This document shows, one piece after another, positions 7,023 through 16,052 of a stretch of DNA of 64,000 nucleotides (positions are counted from its first letter, which is position 1; each line of letters begins with the position of its first letter). The stretch spans positions 310,001-374,000 of the forward strand of contig CAVYYU010000003.1 of assembly GCA_963772805.1 (NCBI GenBank), given 5' to 3'. The notes under the pieces were generated by a model. That model ran no database searches. It was given only the letters and a program-made list of their open reading frames with translations, and was not told the DNA's origin. This stretch comes from Legionella_A sp963772805 (GTDB taxonomy: Bacteria; Pseudomonadota; Gammaproteobacteria; Legionellales; Legionellaceae). A program made the position numbers and the translations under genes.

Positions 7023-9050
7023 ATGGAATTATGTATTGATAACACCCCGTTTAAAGCGCTTTTTCAGCCACTTGATTTAGGCTTTACCCAACTTAAAAAT
7101 AGAATATTAATGGGGTCAATGCACACCGGTTTGGAAGAGGACAAAGAAGGATTACAACGTTTGGCAGCGTTTTATCGCGAGCGTGCTCAAGGGGGAGTCG
7201 GTTTGATCGTGACTGGCGGCTTTGCGCCCAATCGCGCAGGGCGTCTAGCACCCTTTGCGGCGAAATTAACATCAGCAAAGGAGCAGTATCGCCATGAATT
7301 GGTTACGCAAACCGTGCATGAATCAGGTGGAAAGATTGCCTTACAAATTTTGCATGCTGGTCGCTATGGTTACCATCCATTTATTGTTGCCCCAAGTGGC
7401 ATAAAGTCACCAATTAGTCCGTATTCTCCGTGGGTACTGAGTAAATCCCGCATCGTTAAGACCATTAAACACTTCGCCCGCTGCGCACGTTTGGCGAAAG
7501 GTGGCGGTTATGACGGTGTAGAAATAATGGGTAGCGAAGGTTATCTGATTAACCAGTTTATTGTAAGTCATACAAATCATCGCACAGACGAATGGGGTGG
7601 CACGTTTGAAAATCGCATACGCTTTCCTGTTGAGATTGTAAAAAGTGTGCGTGCAGCAGTAGGGGATGATTTTATAATTATCTATCGTTTATCAATGATC
7701 GATTTAATAGCCAATGGCAGCAGTTGGGAGGAAGTTGTCCTTCTAGCAAAGGCGATAGAGGCTGCTGGGGCTACGATAATTAATACTGGTATCGGCTGGC
7801 ATGAAGCGCGAATTCCGACGATTGCAACCATGGTGCCCGCGGCAGCATTTACTCAGGTCACTAAACGTTTAAAACCTGAACTATCAATACCGGTGATTAC
7901 TTCAAACCGCATTAATACGCCAGAGTTGGCGAATGCGCTACTTGAAGAGGGGGTAGCGGACATGGTTTCGATGGCGAGGCCGTTTCTTGCTGATGCACAG
8001 TTCGCTGAAAAGGCGCGCTTGGGTGAGAGAGACGCAATCAATGTTTGTATCGCCTGTAACCAGGCGTGCCTTGATCGGGTGTTTGTAAACAAAGAAGCGT
8101 CTTGCTTGGTGAATCCGCGCGCGGGTAATGAAACCGAATTGGTATACCAAACAACAGACCGACCCAAACGGATAGCCGTTGTAGGTGCAGGTCCTGCAGG
8201 GCTTTCGTTCGCAGCGGTCGCGGCAGAGCGGGGTCATCAAGTCACTTTGTTTGAAAAAAGTAAAGAACTCGGCGGGCAGTTTAATCTTGCTAAAAATATT
8301 CCGGGTAAAGAAGAATTTCAGCACACGATAGATTATTTCACCTATCAATTGAAAAAATTTCAGGTCGACATTCGTTTGCAAACAGAAGCGAATGTTGAGG
8401 AACTCAAAGATTTTGATGAAGTTGTGCTGGCAACGGGTGTTGTTCCACGGATTCCCGAGATAGAAGGCATTGGGCATCCAAATGTGATGACCTATATAGA
8501 CGTGATTCAAAAACGGCGGGTGCCTGGTCAACGGGTTGCGGTCATTGGCGCTGGAGGAATTGGTTTTGATGTGGCTGAGTGGTTGACCCATGATGCCCAT
8601 GAGGACAGTCGCCAACAGTTTTGTGATGAATGGGGTATAGATCTTACCATGGCGCATCGTGGTGGCTTAAAAAAACCTGAGATTATGCCTAGTCCGCGCC
8701 AGGTTTATTTACTGCAACGTAAGAAAGAAAAGCCAGGTCAGCGTCTGGGTAAGACAACGGGCTGGATCCATCGTTTAAGTTTAAAGCATAAACAGGTGCA
8801 GATGTTGTCAGGAGTTACATACGTGCGTATTGATGACCAAGGCTTGCATGTGATTATTGACGAAAAGCCACAGGTGCTGGCGGTTAACTCAGTTATTATT
8901 TGCACCGGGCAAATTGAACTACGTAACTTGTTTGAACCGTTAAAAGAGGCAGGGCAATCTGTCCACCTCGTCGGTGGCGCATTCAAGGCGTTGGAGCTTG
9001 ATGCTCGTCACGCAATTGATCAGTCATGCAGACTGGCGGCATTGCTATGA
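7023..9050 (+). CDS. fadH: 2,4-dienoyl-CoA reductase (FadH-type, FMN/FAD/4Fe-4S)
   Basis: A 675-residue three-domain enzyme close to E. coli FadH in length (672). The TIM barrel of the Old Yellow Enzyme family comes first, with the active-site tyrosine in GSEGYLINQ (Y174) and histidine in GIGWHEAR (H260). The 4Fe-4S cysteines C342, C345, C349 and C361 have the same spacing as E. coli FadH. An FAD/NADPH region follows, with VGAGPAGLSFA and IGAGGIGFDVAEW. It reduces dienoyl-CoA intermediates in beta-oxidation of unsaturated fatty acids. It is divergent from sodC and stands alone; a related flavin oxidoreductase with another substrate cannot be excluded. Confidence 0.88.
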   Translation: MELCIDNTPFKALFQPLDLGFTQLKNRILMGSMHTGLEEDKEGLQRLAAFYRERAQGGVGLIVTGGFAPNRAGRLAPFAAKLTSAKEQYRHELVTQTVHESGGKIALQILHAGRYGYHPFIVAPSGIKSPISPYSPWVLSKSRIVKTIKHFARCARLAKGGGYDGVEIMGSEGYLINQFIVSHTNHRTDEWGGTFENRIRFPVEIVKSVRAAVGDDFIIIYRLSMIDLIANGSSWEEVVLLAKAIEAAGATIINTGIGWHEARIPTIATMVPAAAFTQVTKRLKPELSIPVITSNRINTPELANALLEEGVADMVSMARPFLADAQFAEKARLGERDAINVCIACNQACLDRVFVNKEASCLVNPRAGNETELVYQTTDRPKRIAVVGAGPAGLSFAAVAAERGHQVTLFEKSKELGGQFNLAKNIPGKEEFQHTIDYFTYQLKKFQVDIRLQTEANVEELKDFDEVVLATGVVPRIPEIEGIGHPNVMTYIDVIQKRRVPGQRVAVIGAGGIGFDVAEWLTHDAHEDSRQQFCDEWGIDLTMAHRGGLKKPEIMPSPRQVYLLQRKKEKPGQRLGKTTGWIHRLSLKHKQVQMLSGVTYVRIDDQGLHVIIDEKPQVLAVNSVIICTGQIELRNLFEPLKEAGQSVHLVGGAFKALELDARHAIDQSCRLAALL

Positions 9051-9114
9051 TGAAAATAAGGGAAAACCAATCCTCTGATTATTTTTAGATTGAACTGTAT
9101 TTTATTTTTGTCAT

Positions 9115-9143
9115 TTGAGTTTGCACGGGAATGACACTATATT
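9115..9143 (+). promoter_or_regulatory. Sigma-70 promoter for deaD with a long leader
   Basis: TTGAGT (9115-9120) and TATATT (9138-9143) are separated by 17 bases. Transcription would begin near 9150, leaving an untranslated leader of about 160 bases before deaD. Long leaders are known for cold-inducible helicase mRNAs. Confidence 0.55.
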
Positions 9144-9311
9144 GGGCATGCTTTAGTGCTCGAATAGGCGGTAATATATTCAAGACGATTTGATCTTGTT
9201 CGAATAAAATAAATAAAATAAGTGCATTCTGATCTAAATTCTGCTACTATAGTGAGCAATTTTCACATTGCTTAATCTATTTTCAGATTATGTCTTTTTT
9301 TCAGGAATTTT

Positions 9312-10991
9312 ATGACACAAGAATTAATAACGTTCGCCAGCCTTGGTTTATCTCAGTCACTCCTTAACGCGTTGGACGATTTGAAGTTTCAAACGCCGTC
9401 AGCTATTCAACAACAAACGATTCCATGGTTGTTGCAAGGTCGTGACTTGATAGGGCTGGCACAGACAGGAACAGGAAAAACTGCAGCATTCGCATTACCT
9501 ATCCTGCAACGCCTATCACCTGAGCAGACAGGTATACAAGCCCTAGTTGTGGCACCTACACGTGAATTAGCCATTCAAGTAGCTGCTCACTTTGAATCAT
9601 TAAGTACCCATCAAAAAGGGGTGCGGGTTACTGTATTATGTGGTGGCCAAGATTATCGCCCTCAATTAAAAAGCTTACGCGACGGCGTGCAAATTGTTGT
9701 GGGAACACCAGGCCGTATTCTTGACCACTTAGAGCGTGGCACTTTGAATTTAGGTAATTTAAAGACTTTTGTTCTTGATGAAGCCGATGAAATGCTGCGT
9801 ATGGGATTCATCGAAGATGTTGAAACCATCTTGGCAAAATTACCTACAGAGAGACAAATTGCATTGTTCTCAGCAACCATGCCAAGCCGAATTAGGCAAA
9901 TTGCTAATAGTTACCTGAATGATCCAGTTCCTGTCGAAATCCGCATGGAAACAGCGACGGTCAAGAGTGTTGAGCAACGGTTCATCTTTGCTTCGCAAGC
10001 TCAGAAACCGGATGCGTTATTGCGCGTATTGGCAGTTGAAGACAATCAAGGTGTTATTGTATTTGTACGCACCAAAAGCAGTACCGAGGAAGTGGCAGAG
10101 ATGCTGCAACAACAGGGATATCGTGCCATGGCAATTCATGGCGATCTGACCCAGGCTTTGCGTGAGCGTATTATTGCGCAATTTAAACAGGGAGCGATTG
10201 ATGTTCTGGTTGCAACCGATGTTGCCGCACGTGGTTTGGATGTTGAGCGTGTCACGCATGTGATTAACTATGATGCTGCGCATGATTGCGAAACTTATGT
10301 GCATCGTATTGGTCGTACCGGTCGCGCAGGGCGAAGCGGTGTTGCTATATTATTTATAACACCTAAAGAATCAAGAGCGTTGAGCATGATTGAACGTCAT
10401 ACACGTCAGCGTATTGAAAAAAGCAATGTGCCTAACGATCATATGATACAAGTCGTCAGACAACAGCGTTTTCTGGCTAAAATAACGGAGCGTTTGCAGC
10501 ACGAAAATTTGCCTGCATATCGCAATATTATTGAAGAGTATCTTAAGGAAAATGAAATGTCTGCTGTAGATGTTGCCGCAGTTTTGGCGTTGCAGCTTAA
10601 TCAGGATAAAGAATGGCATGCCAAGTTGTCCTTACCTAAGACTGTGCGTCCCGTCAAAGAAGGGCGTGTTCGCGATAACGACACAAGATCAGCGAAGGCC
10701 CCATATAGTGGCAAGTCTGATGGTGATGATCGCAAGCGACGCGAAGATTATCCGCAAGAGTTATATCGTCTTGACGTCGGACGTGTTCATGGAGTGAAGC
10801 CTGGTAATATTGTAGGCGCAATCGCGAACGAAGCAGGGTTACAAAGCCGCTTTATTACTGGCTTAAAAATTCATGATGATCATTCGACAGTGCGTTTGCC
10901 AAAAGATATGGCGAAAGACGTTGTATTTGGGTTAAACAAGGCATGGGTATGTGGTCGGCAATTGAAATTAACCTCACTTGGTGTTGCTTGA
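9312..10991 (+). CDS. deaD: DEAD-box RNA helicase DeaD/CsdA
   Basis: A 559-residue ATP-dependent RNA helicase acting in ribosome assembly and mRNA decay at low temperature. Motifs appear in order: Q motif (F8, Q35 region), AQTGTGKT (50-57), APTRELA, TPGRILD, DEAD (156-159), SATMP (187-191), ARGLDV and HRIGRTGRAG. A charged linker (KEGRVRDNDTRSAK) leads to a DbpA-type RNA-binding domain (about 480-555: YRLDVGRVHGVKPGNIVG...). It is shorter than E. coli DeaD (629) because it lacks the long basic tail. It has its own promoter and is followed by a strong palindrome. Confidence 0.94.
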   Translation: MTQELITFASLGLSQSLLNALDDLKFQTPSAIQQQTIPWLLQGRDLIGLAQTGTGKTAAFALPILQRLSPEQTGIQALVVAPTRELAIQVAAHFESLSTHQKGVRVTVLCGGQDYRPQLKSLRDGVQIVVGTPGRILDHLERGTLNLGNLKTFVLDEADEMLRMGFIEDVETILAKLPTERQIALFSATMPSRIRQIANSYLNDPVPVEIRMETATVKSVEQRFIFASQAQKPDALLRVLAVEDNQGVIVFVRTKSSTEEVAEMLQQQGYRAMAIHGDLTQALRERIIAQFKQGAIDVLVATDVAARGLDVERVTHVINYDAAHDCETYVHRIGRTGRAGRSGVAILFITPKESRALSMIERHTRQRIEKSNVPNDHMIQVVRQQRFLAKITERLQHENLPAYRNIIEEYLKENEMSAVDVAAVLALQLNQDKEWHAKLSLPKTVRPVKEGRVRDNDTRSAKAPYSGKSDGDDRKRREDYPQELYRLDVGRVHGVKPGNIVGAIANEAGLQSRFITGLKIHDDHSTVRLPKDMAKDVVFGLNKAWVCGRQLKLTSLGVA

Positions 10992-11013
10992 TTATCTGAG
11001 CAATGCTCCTCTA

Positions 11014-11049
11014 AATTCCCGGATTATGACGTCGTATAATCCGGGAATT
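11014..11049. repeat. 14-bp-arm palindrome after deaD (REP-like, CCCGGATTA family)
   Basis: Arms 11014-11027 and 11036-11049 are perfectly complementary, with core CCCGGATTA/TAATCCGGG and an 8-base loop that is itself palindromic (GACGTC). No T run follows. The same core with a related loop recurs at 52478-52507, so this looks like a dispersed repeat that may also end transcription. Confidence 0.65.
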
Positions 11050-11141
11050 CTCATAAGAAATTAATAAATTGATTAAGTTTTCTGTTCGAGACTATAATCA
11101 TGTTCATTTTTAAGAGAACTCACTAACCAATAGGGTCATGC

Positions 11142-12080
11142 ATGAAAAATATCATTGCCGTATTTATGCTGTTTTTTTCAACGTTGGTGTCGGCTACCAC
11201 GTTAAATAAGATCGTTGTTTTTGGCGACAGTCTTTCAGACAATGGTAATATGTATGAATACATGAAGCATTTGCTTCCTGTTTCCCCTCCGTATTATGAA
11301 GGTCGCTTTACCAACGGGCCTGTGTGGGTTGAAACCATTGCCCATCATTATTACCCTGGTGATAGCATGACGCATTTTCAGGATTATGCATTTGGCGGTG
11401 CTGGTGTGATGGAAGATTATGATCCTAATGGTTCTTTATTTACATTTACGCGTGAGCTAGACACTTATTTGCTTGCACATGACGACAAAGCTGACGAAAA
11501 TGGTCTTTATATCGTGTGGATAGGCTCCAATAATTATCTCGGTGTATCCGATATAACCAAGCCTGAAGAGATGAAAGAAATAGTAACCGAGGTTATGACC
11601 GGCATCCGACACGATTTAAAGCGTTTGGCTGACAAAGGAGCAAAACATATCCTAGTGGTTAATCTTCCTGATCTGGGTAAAATTCCTGCTGCGCGTGATC
11701 TTGATGCAACGGCTATTTTATCTTCTTATGCCAATCAGCATAACCACGCATTGGAGCAAGATTTCTCTCAGTTACAGCGGGATTACCCAGATGTACAATG
11801 GATTTATTTTGACGTCAGAGAAGCGCTTAATGATGTGATGGATTATCCGGAAGCATATGGGTTCACGAATACTGATGGTACTTGTTATGAGGCCATGATT
11901 GAAAAGCATTCGCCTAACGCGGTGTTAAAAATGGTTTCAACAGTTGAACCGCACTTATCAAAAGATGCGTGCACCGGTTACCTGTTTTTTGATCCGGTTC
12001 ATCCAGCGGCTCCCGCGCACCGTATCATGGCAGAAAAAACAATCAAATTGCTTGATGATCTGAATATTAAATTTCAGTGA
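11142..12080 (+). CDS. Secreted GDSL/SGNH lipase or acyltransferase (PlaA-like)
   Basis: A 312-residue exported esterase. Signal peptide MKNIIAVFMLFFSTLVSA, then block I VVFGDSLSDNGN with the catalytic serine in GDS. Block II glycine lies in the FGGAG region and block III asparagine in IVWIGSNNYLG. The catalytic Asp-His pair is in the DPVHPAAPAHR region near the C-terminus. This is the family of Legionella PlaA/PlaC/PlaD and Vibrio thermolabile haemolysin, which cleave or transfer acyl groups of phospholipids. It is monocistronic and convergent with djlA. Substrate specificity cannot be read from the sequence. Confidence 0.85.
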   Translation: MKNIIAVFMLFFSTLVSATTLNKIVVFGDSLSDNGNMYEYMKHLLPVSPPYYEGRFTNGPVWVETIAHHYYPGDSMTHFQDYAFGGAGVMEDYDPNGSLFTFTRELDTYLLAHDDKADENGLYIVWIGSNNYLGVSDITKPEEMKEIVTEVMTGIRHDLKRLADKGAKHILVVNLPDLGKIPAARDLDATAILSSYANQHNHALEQDFSQLQRDYPDVQWIYFDVREALNDVMDYPEAYGFTNTDGTCYEAMIEKHSPNAVLKMVSTVEPHLSKDACTGYLFFDPVHPAAPAHRIMAEKTIKLLDDLNIKFQ

Positions 12081-12104
12081 TTTAAGACTAGCAATCATTC
12101 CCGT

Positions 12105-12132
12105 GACCCTCTCGTTTCTTGCGCGGGGGGTC
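12105..12132. terminator. Weak hairpin between convergent GDSL lipase and djlA
   Basis: GACCCTCTCG (12105-12114) can pair with CGCGGGGGGTC (12122-12132) with G-T wobbles and a short loop. It lies between two convergent genes. No T run is adjacent, so its role as a terminator is tentative. Confidence 0.3.
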
Positions 12133-12157
12133 TCAATAGCTACAAACTACTCGTTAT

Positions 12158-12994
12158 TTACCATCCTTTGTTTGCGCAGATTTGTTCATAGGCTTTACGT
12201 ATTTTTTGAGTTTTGTCATTTGCCAGTTTAATCATTTCTTCAGGTAAACCTTTCGCTATCAATTTGTCTGGGTGATTACGGCTCATTAAGCGCCGGTACG
12301 CGCGTTTGACCTCTTGTTTATTTGTGGTTTGACTAATCTCAAGGATTGCATAGGCATGCGCTAATGTGTTTTTCGGGGTCTGGTGGTACCCTTGAGAGGA
12401 AGATTTTCCGCTGGCTTTTCTGTAAGCGAAGTCTTCGTAAAAGCGATATTGTTCATGCAGGGGGGCAAAGCCCAAGTACTGTAAAATAGTATTCATTATT
12501 AATTTTTTTTTATCTGATAACCCATCAACTTGCGCGGCACGATATTGAATCTCGATGAAAAGCTTAAGCAACTCTGGATTATCATGGGTGCCGTTTTTGA
12601 GTAGGTTCAGAATTTGTTTAAGATTAAAATCAATTTGTTTGCCTTCATTAAAAAAAATAATGGCCATTTTCCGTTGTTCTGCACTGAGTCCCATTTCTTG
12701 CATCAAGGTTCTGGTCAGGTTTATTTCCTCCTTGGAAATACGCCCATCACTTTTGGCGACATGTCCTATAACGGAGAAGGTGGCCTCAAAAAAAATTTTC
12801 TGTACCGTTTGGTTTTTTTCCGCATGATAGTGCCACTGTGGGCGAGAAAAATGCTCAACCAGTCCCCGGTCAAAAAAATTACCAATAAGAATACCGAAAA
12901 GTGCTCCTGTGGGTCCTGCTATCAGGTAACCCAAAAATGCACCAATCAGTTTTCCCCACCAGCTATGGGTGGTAAAATATTGGCGTAGGCTCAT
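12158..12994 (-). CDS. djlA: DnaJ-like membrane co-chaperone DjlA
   Basis: A 278-residue protein with the DjlA order. A glycine-rich N-terminal transmembrane segment (GKLIGAFLGYLIAGPTGALF, about 14-33) is followed by a TerB-like helical domain (FSVIGHVAKSDGRISKEEI, about 90-180). The J domain is C-terminal with HPD at residues 241-243. The HPD stimulates DnaK ATPase, so this places DnaK activity at the inner membrane. In Legionella related DjlA proteins support intracellular growth (family knowledge). It ends convergent to the lipase and has a free promoter region of about 175 bases shared with waaA. Confidence 0.93.
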   Translation of the reverse strand: MSLRQYFTTHSWWGKLIGAFLGYLIAGPTGALFGILIGNFFDRGLVEHFSRPQWHYHAEKNQTVQKIFFEATFSVIGHVAKSDGRISKEEINLTRTLMQEMGLSAEQRKMAIIFFNEGKQIDFNLKQILNLLKNGTHDNPELLKLFIEIQYRAAQVDGLSDKKKLIMNTILQYLGFAPLHEQYRFYEDFAYRKASGKSSSQGYHQTPKNTLAHAYAILEISQTTNKQEVKRAYRRLMSRNHPDKLIAKGLPEEMIKLANDKTQKIRKAYEQICANKGW

Positions 12995-13170
12995 TTTAAA
13001 CTCACAATTAGTATCGCTTCTGTTAAATAAGATAGTCGTCTAGGTGGAATTTTTAATTTTAGCTTTAGTTCACTGATTTTTATACCGAAAGTCAGCATAT
13101 TTGGTGATTTCTTTACATATGAGCAATGAATTCGGTATATAATGTTACAATTTCTACAATTATGTAATTC

Positions 13171-14433
13171 ATGCGCCGTCTTTATTCGTTCCTATTCTAT
13201 TTATTGATTCCCGTTCTATTGTTGCGACTTTTTTGGAAAGGGCGACGTCTACCAGCTTACCGTTCACGGATTGGAGAACGTTTTTCATTGGGCAAGGGTT
13301 TATCGCCTGAAATTGATGTCTGGATTCACGCGGTATCTTTAGGTGAAGTCGTAGCCGCAACGCCGCTGGTTGATGCCTTACTGGCTAAAAAATTACGTAT
13401 TTTAGTTACCACGATGACACCTACAGGTTCCGAACGAGTGCTCGCCCGATTTGGGACGCAGGTGTCGCATCAATATATCCCGTATGATTTACCCTGGGCT
13501 GTTCGCCGCTTTCTGAAAACGATCAAGGCGCGTATTGGTATTATTTTCGAAACAGAGCTTTGGCCTAATATTATCTACTGGGCTAAGCAGATGAAAATGC
13601 CACTAATAATAGTAAACGCGCGTATATCGGACAGCGCTTTTAGGCATTATTACCCAGCGCGGTTTTTGTTTAATCCGATCCTGAAGCAGGTTACCTGCAT
13701 ATTGGCGCAGAGTGATGACGATGCTAAACGATTTATCGCGCTGGGGGCGTTAGAGGAAAATGTGTCCGTATGTGGCAATATCAAATTTGATCTACAGACT
13801 CAGGTGCCTGGTAGCCAGAATTATATGCAATTAAAACAAGGTTGGGGCGAACAACGCACCGTGCTCATTGCAGCCAGTACACATGATGATGAGGAAAGGC
13901 AAATATTGGCTCGTTTAACGACACTCAAGGAAAGGATTCCTGACCTGCTGTTGTTAATCGCCCCGCGCCACCCTGAGCGGTTTCAGGCTATCTATCAAAT
14001 GGGTAAAGAGCTTGGTTTTAAGACTGTCTTGCGTAGCCAGCCTGAAATGATTGATAACAACACTGAAGTTGTTGTTGTTGATTCGCTGGGTGAATTGCTT
14101 GGGTTTTATCAGTTAAGTGATTTTGCTTTTGTAGGCGGTAGTTTAGTTCCTGTAGGTGGGCATAATGTCCTGGAGCCAATTGCGATGCGTGTTCCTGTAT
14201 TTACAGGTCCATATATGCATAATAGTAAATCTATCTGTCGCGATTTGTGTGCTGCAGGGGCTATGCAGATGACTAGCGACGTTGATGCGTTGGTCACGGC
14301 ATTGATTACGATGCATCATAATAAAGGACAACGTGAACGCCAAATTGAAAACGCAAATACCGTCCTTGTGGCCAACCAAGGTAGTGTTGCACGTTGCTTA
14401 CAAAAAATAGATGATCTTCTTGATGGAGTGTAG
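13171..14433 (+). CDS. waaA: 3-deoxy-D-manno-octulosonic acid (Kdo) transferase
   Basis: A 420-residue inner-membrane GT-B glycosyltransferase that adds Kdo to lipid IVA in LPS core synthesis. An N-terminal hydrophobic anchor (LYSFLFYLLIPVLLLRLFW) is followed by RIGERF, the HAVSLGEVVAATPLV region, ETELWPN, and the donor-site FVGGSLVPVGGHNVLEP near residue 330. The length matches E. coli WaaA (425). It starts at an ATG 176 bases from the divergent djlA. A palindrome at 14488-14528 separates its end from convergent dksA. Confidence 0.95.
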   Translation: MRRLYSFLFYLLIPVLLLRLFWKGRRLPAYRSRIGERFSLGKGLSPEIDVWIHAVSLGEVVAATPLVDALLAKKLRILVTTMTPTGSERVLARFGTQVSHQYIPYDLPWAVRRFLKTIKARIGIIFETELWPNIIYWAKQMKMPLIIVNARISDSAFRHYYPARFLFNPILKQVTCILAQSDDDAKRFIALGALEENVSVCGNIKFDLQTQVPGSQNYMQLKQGWGEQRTVLIAASTHDDEERQILARLTTLKERIPDLLLLIAPRHPERFQAIYQMGKELGFKTVLRSQPEMIDNNTEVVVVDSLGELLGFYQLSDFAFVGGSLVPVGGHNVLEPIAMRVPVFTGPYMHNSKSICRDLCAAGAMQMTSDVDALVTALITMHHNKGQRERQIENANTVLVANQGSVARCLQKIDDLLDGV

Positions 14434-14487
14434 CCTGGATTACACGTAGGTTCGTGGCCATTAAGTTAGGAATAATAAAAGGAGTTG

Positions 14488-14528
14488 TTGCGAAGTGTCG
14501 TTCCCGCCTAGGGGACGACACTTCGCAA
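14488..14528. terminator. Palindrome between convergent waaA and dksA
   Basis: TTGCGAAGTGTCGTTCCC (14488-14505) pairs with its complement at 14512-14528 with one bulged T, giving a 17-bp stem around a short CCTA-type loop. Its position between convergent genes suggests a bidirectional terminator. No adjacent T run is present. Confidence 0.55.
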
Positions 14529-14544
14529 TCTACATCACTGTAAA

Positions 14545-15021
14545 CTAACTTCCTTGATTTTGGCGTTCTTTAATTTCAGATAATGTTTTGCAATCGATGC
14601 ATAACGTGGCGGTGGGGCGTGCTTCCAGTCGACGCAAACCAATTTCAATGCCACAGCCTTCACAATAACCGAAATCGTTGTCGCGTAATCTTTCCAGTCC
14701 GTCTTCGATTTTTTTAATTAATTTTCGTTCACGGTCGCGGGTGCGCAGTTCCAGGCTGAATTCTTCTTCTTGACTGGCTCTGTCGGAAGGATCAGGGAAG
14801 TTAGCAGCTTCATCTTTCATGTGGGTTACGGTGCGATCAACTTCTTCCATTAATGATTGTCGCCACGCCAGTAGTATTTTTTCAATATGAGCCAACTGCT
14901 TCTCATTCATATACTCTTCGCCCGCAGTTTCCTGATAAGGGGCGATACCCATGCTGCTAATTGTGTCACTTTTCACGTTGAGCTCACTCATAATAGTTAA
15001 ATCGTTTAATTGCTTTGGCAT
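14545..15021 (-). CDS. dksA: RNA polymerase-binding transcription factor DksA
   Basis: A 158-residue DksA, the cofactor through which ppGpp acts on rRNA and amino-acid promoters. The central coiled coil carries the tip motif DPSDRASQEEE, with the aspartates and alanine needed for activity. The zinc finger has C120, C123, C141 and C144. YQETAGEEYMNEKQLAHI is the conserved N-terminal part. The ATG at 15021 is preceded by AAGAGGC at a good distance; an upstream TTG at 15054 lacks such support. It acts with SpoT, which is also encoded here (55331). Confidence 0.96.
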   Translation of the reverse strand: MPKQLNDLTIMSELNVKSDTISSMGIAPYQETAGEEYMNEKQLAHIEKILLAWRQSLMEEVDRTVTHMKDEAANFPDPSDRASQEEEFSLELRTRDRERKLIKKIEDGLERLRDNDFGYCEGCGIEIGLRRLEARPTATLCIDCKTLSEIKERQNQGS

Positions 15022-15209
15022 AATGCCTCTTGTTAACGTTATTCTGTTTAACAAGTTTTAATGCCATCAAGTTAAAAAGGGAGATATATCAAAAATTTGC
15101 TTATTCATCAACTATAGCTCATTAAAAAAAGCTCTGCATTATTAAATAAATTTTTTATATTATTCATGTAGATAAAAAAATGAACGGTTTAGGCCGCCCT
15201 TAACATTTT

Positions 15210-16052
15210 TTATTGTGTACGCCAACCACCACTTATACGATCATGTCCTTGCCAATCTTGCCAGCATTGCACATTCAAATAGCCTGATTCCTCTAATTTG
15301 CTTAAAACAGCTTGTTTTTGATCGAATCCATGTTCCAGTAATAATAAACCACCTGGTAGCAAGTGAGCATAGCTATGTTCAATGATGTGATTTAATGCGT
15401 CCAAACCCATGGGGCCACTGACCAAAGCCTGCTGTGGCTCGAAACGAACATCGCCTTGAAGTAGGTGCGCATCATGTTCTGCAATATAAGGAGGGTTTGA
15501 TACAATGGCATCAAATTGTGGGGTGTGAATCGCATCAAACCAATTGGAACAATAGACTTGGAGATTAGTGATACCTAATTGTGTCGCGTTATCGCGTGCT
15601 GTATTGACGGCCCCTTGGCTGATATCTGCAGCAATCACTTGCCAATAAGGGCGCTCGGTTGCTAGAGCCAGTGCAATCGCGCCGCTGCCTGTGCCTAAAT
15701 CGAGAATGATAGCCTGAGGTTTTTCTCCCAGCAGGCTCAATGCTAATTCGACTAGCAGTTCCGTTTCGGGTCTGGGGATAAGTGTGTCTTTATTTACTCG
15801 CAGCGTCATCGACCAAAATTCACGAGTATTGGTTAAATAAGCAATCGGCGTGCCTTCGTGGCGCATGTCGAGCAATCGCTGATAAGCATGCCATTGGTCA
15901 TCGTTTAATTGTGCTTCGGGGTGCGCGTGTAGAAAGGTTCGTGATTTATCCAGGATGAACGCCAGTAAGATTTCAGCATCCAGGCGTGCTGATGAGCTGC
16001 TCGCAGTTAAACGCGCAATGGCAAAAGTCAGTGCAGTTTTAACATCAGTCAT
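15210..16052 (-). CDS. prmC: Release factor glutamine methyltransferase
   Basis: A 280-residue enzyme methylating the glutamine of the GGQ motif in RF1 and RF2. The SAM site is ILDLGTGSGAIALALA (about residues 119-134) and the substrate motif is SNPPYIAE (about 186-193). The N-terminal helical domain recognises the release factor. Its start overlaps the end of prfA, its substrate gene, by eight bases, the usual hemA-prfA-prmC arrangement. Confidence 0.97.
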   Translation of the reverse strand: MTDVKTALTFAIARLTASSSSARLDAEILLAFILDKSRTFLHAHPEAQLNDDQWHAYQRLLDMRHEGTPIAYLTNTREFWSMTLRVNKDTLIPRPETELLVELALSLLGEKPQAIILDLGTGSGAIALALATERPYWQVIAADISQGAVNTARDNATQLGITNLQVYCSNWFDAIHTPQFDAIVSNPPYIAEHDAHLLQGDVRFEPQQALVSGPMGLDALNHIIEHSYAHLLPGGLLLLEHGFDQKQAVLSKLEESGYLNVQCWQDWQGHDRISGGWRTQ

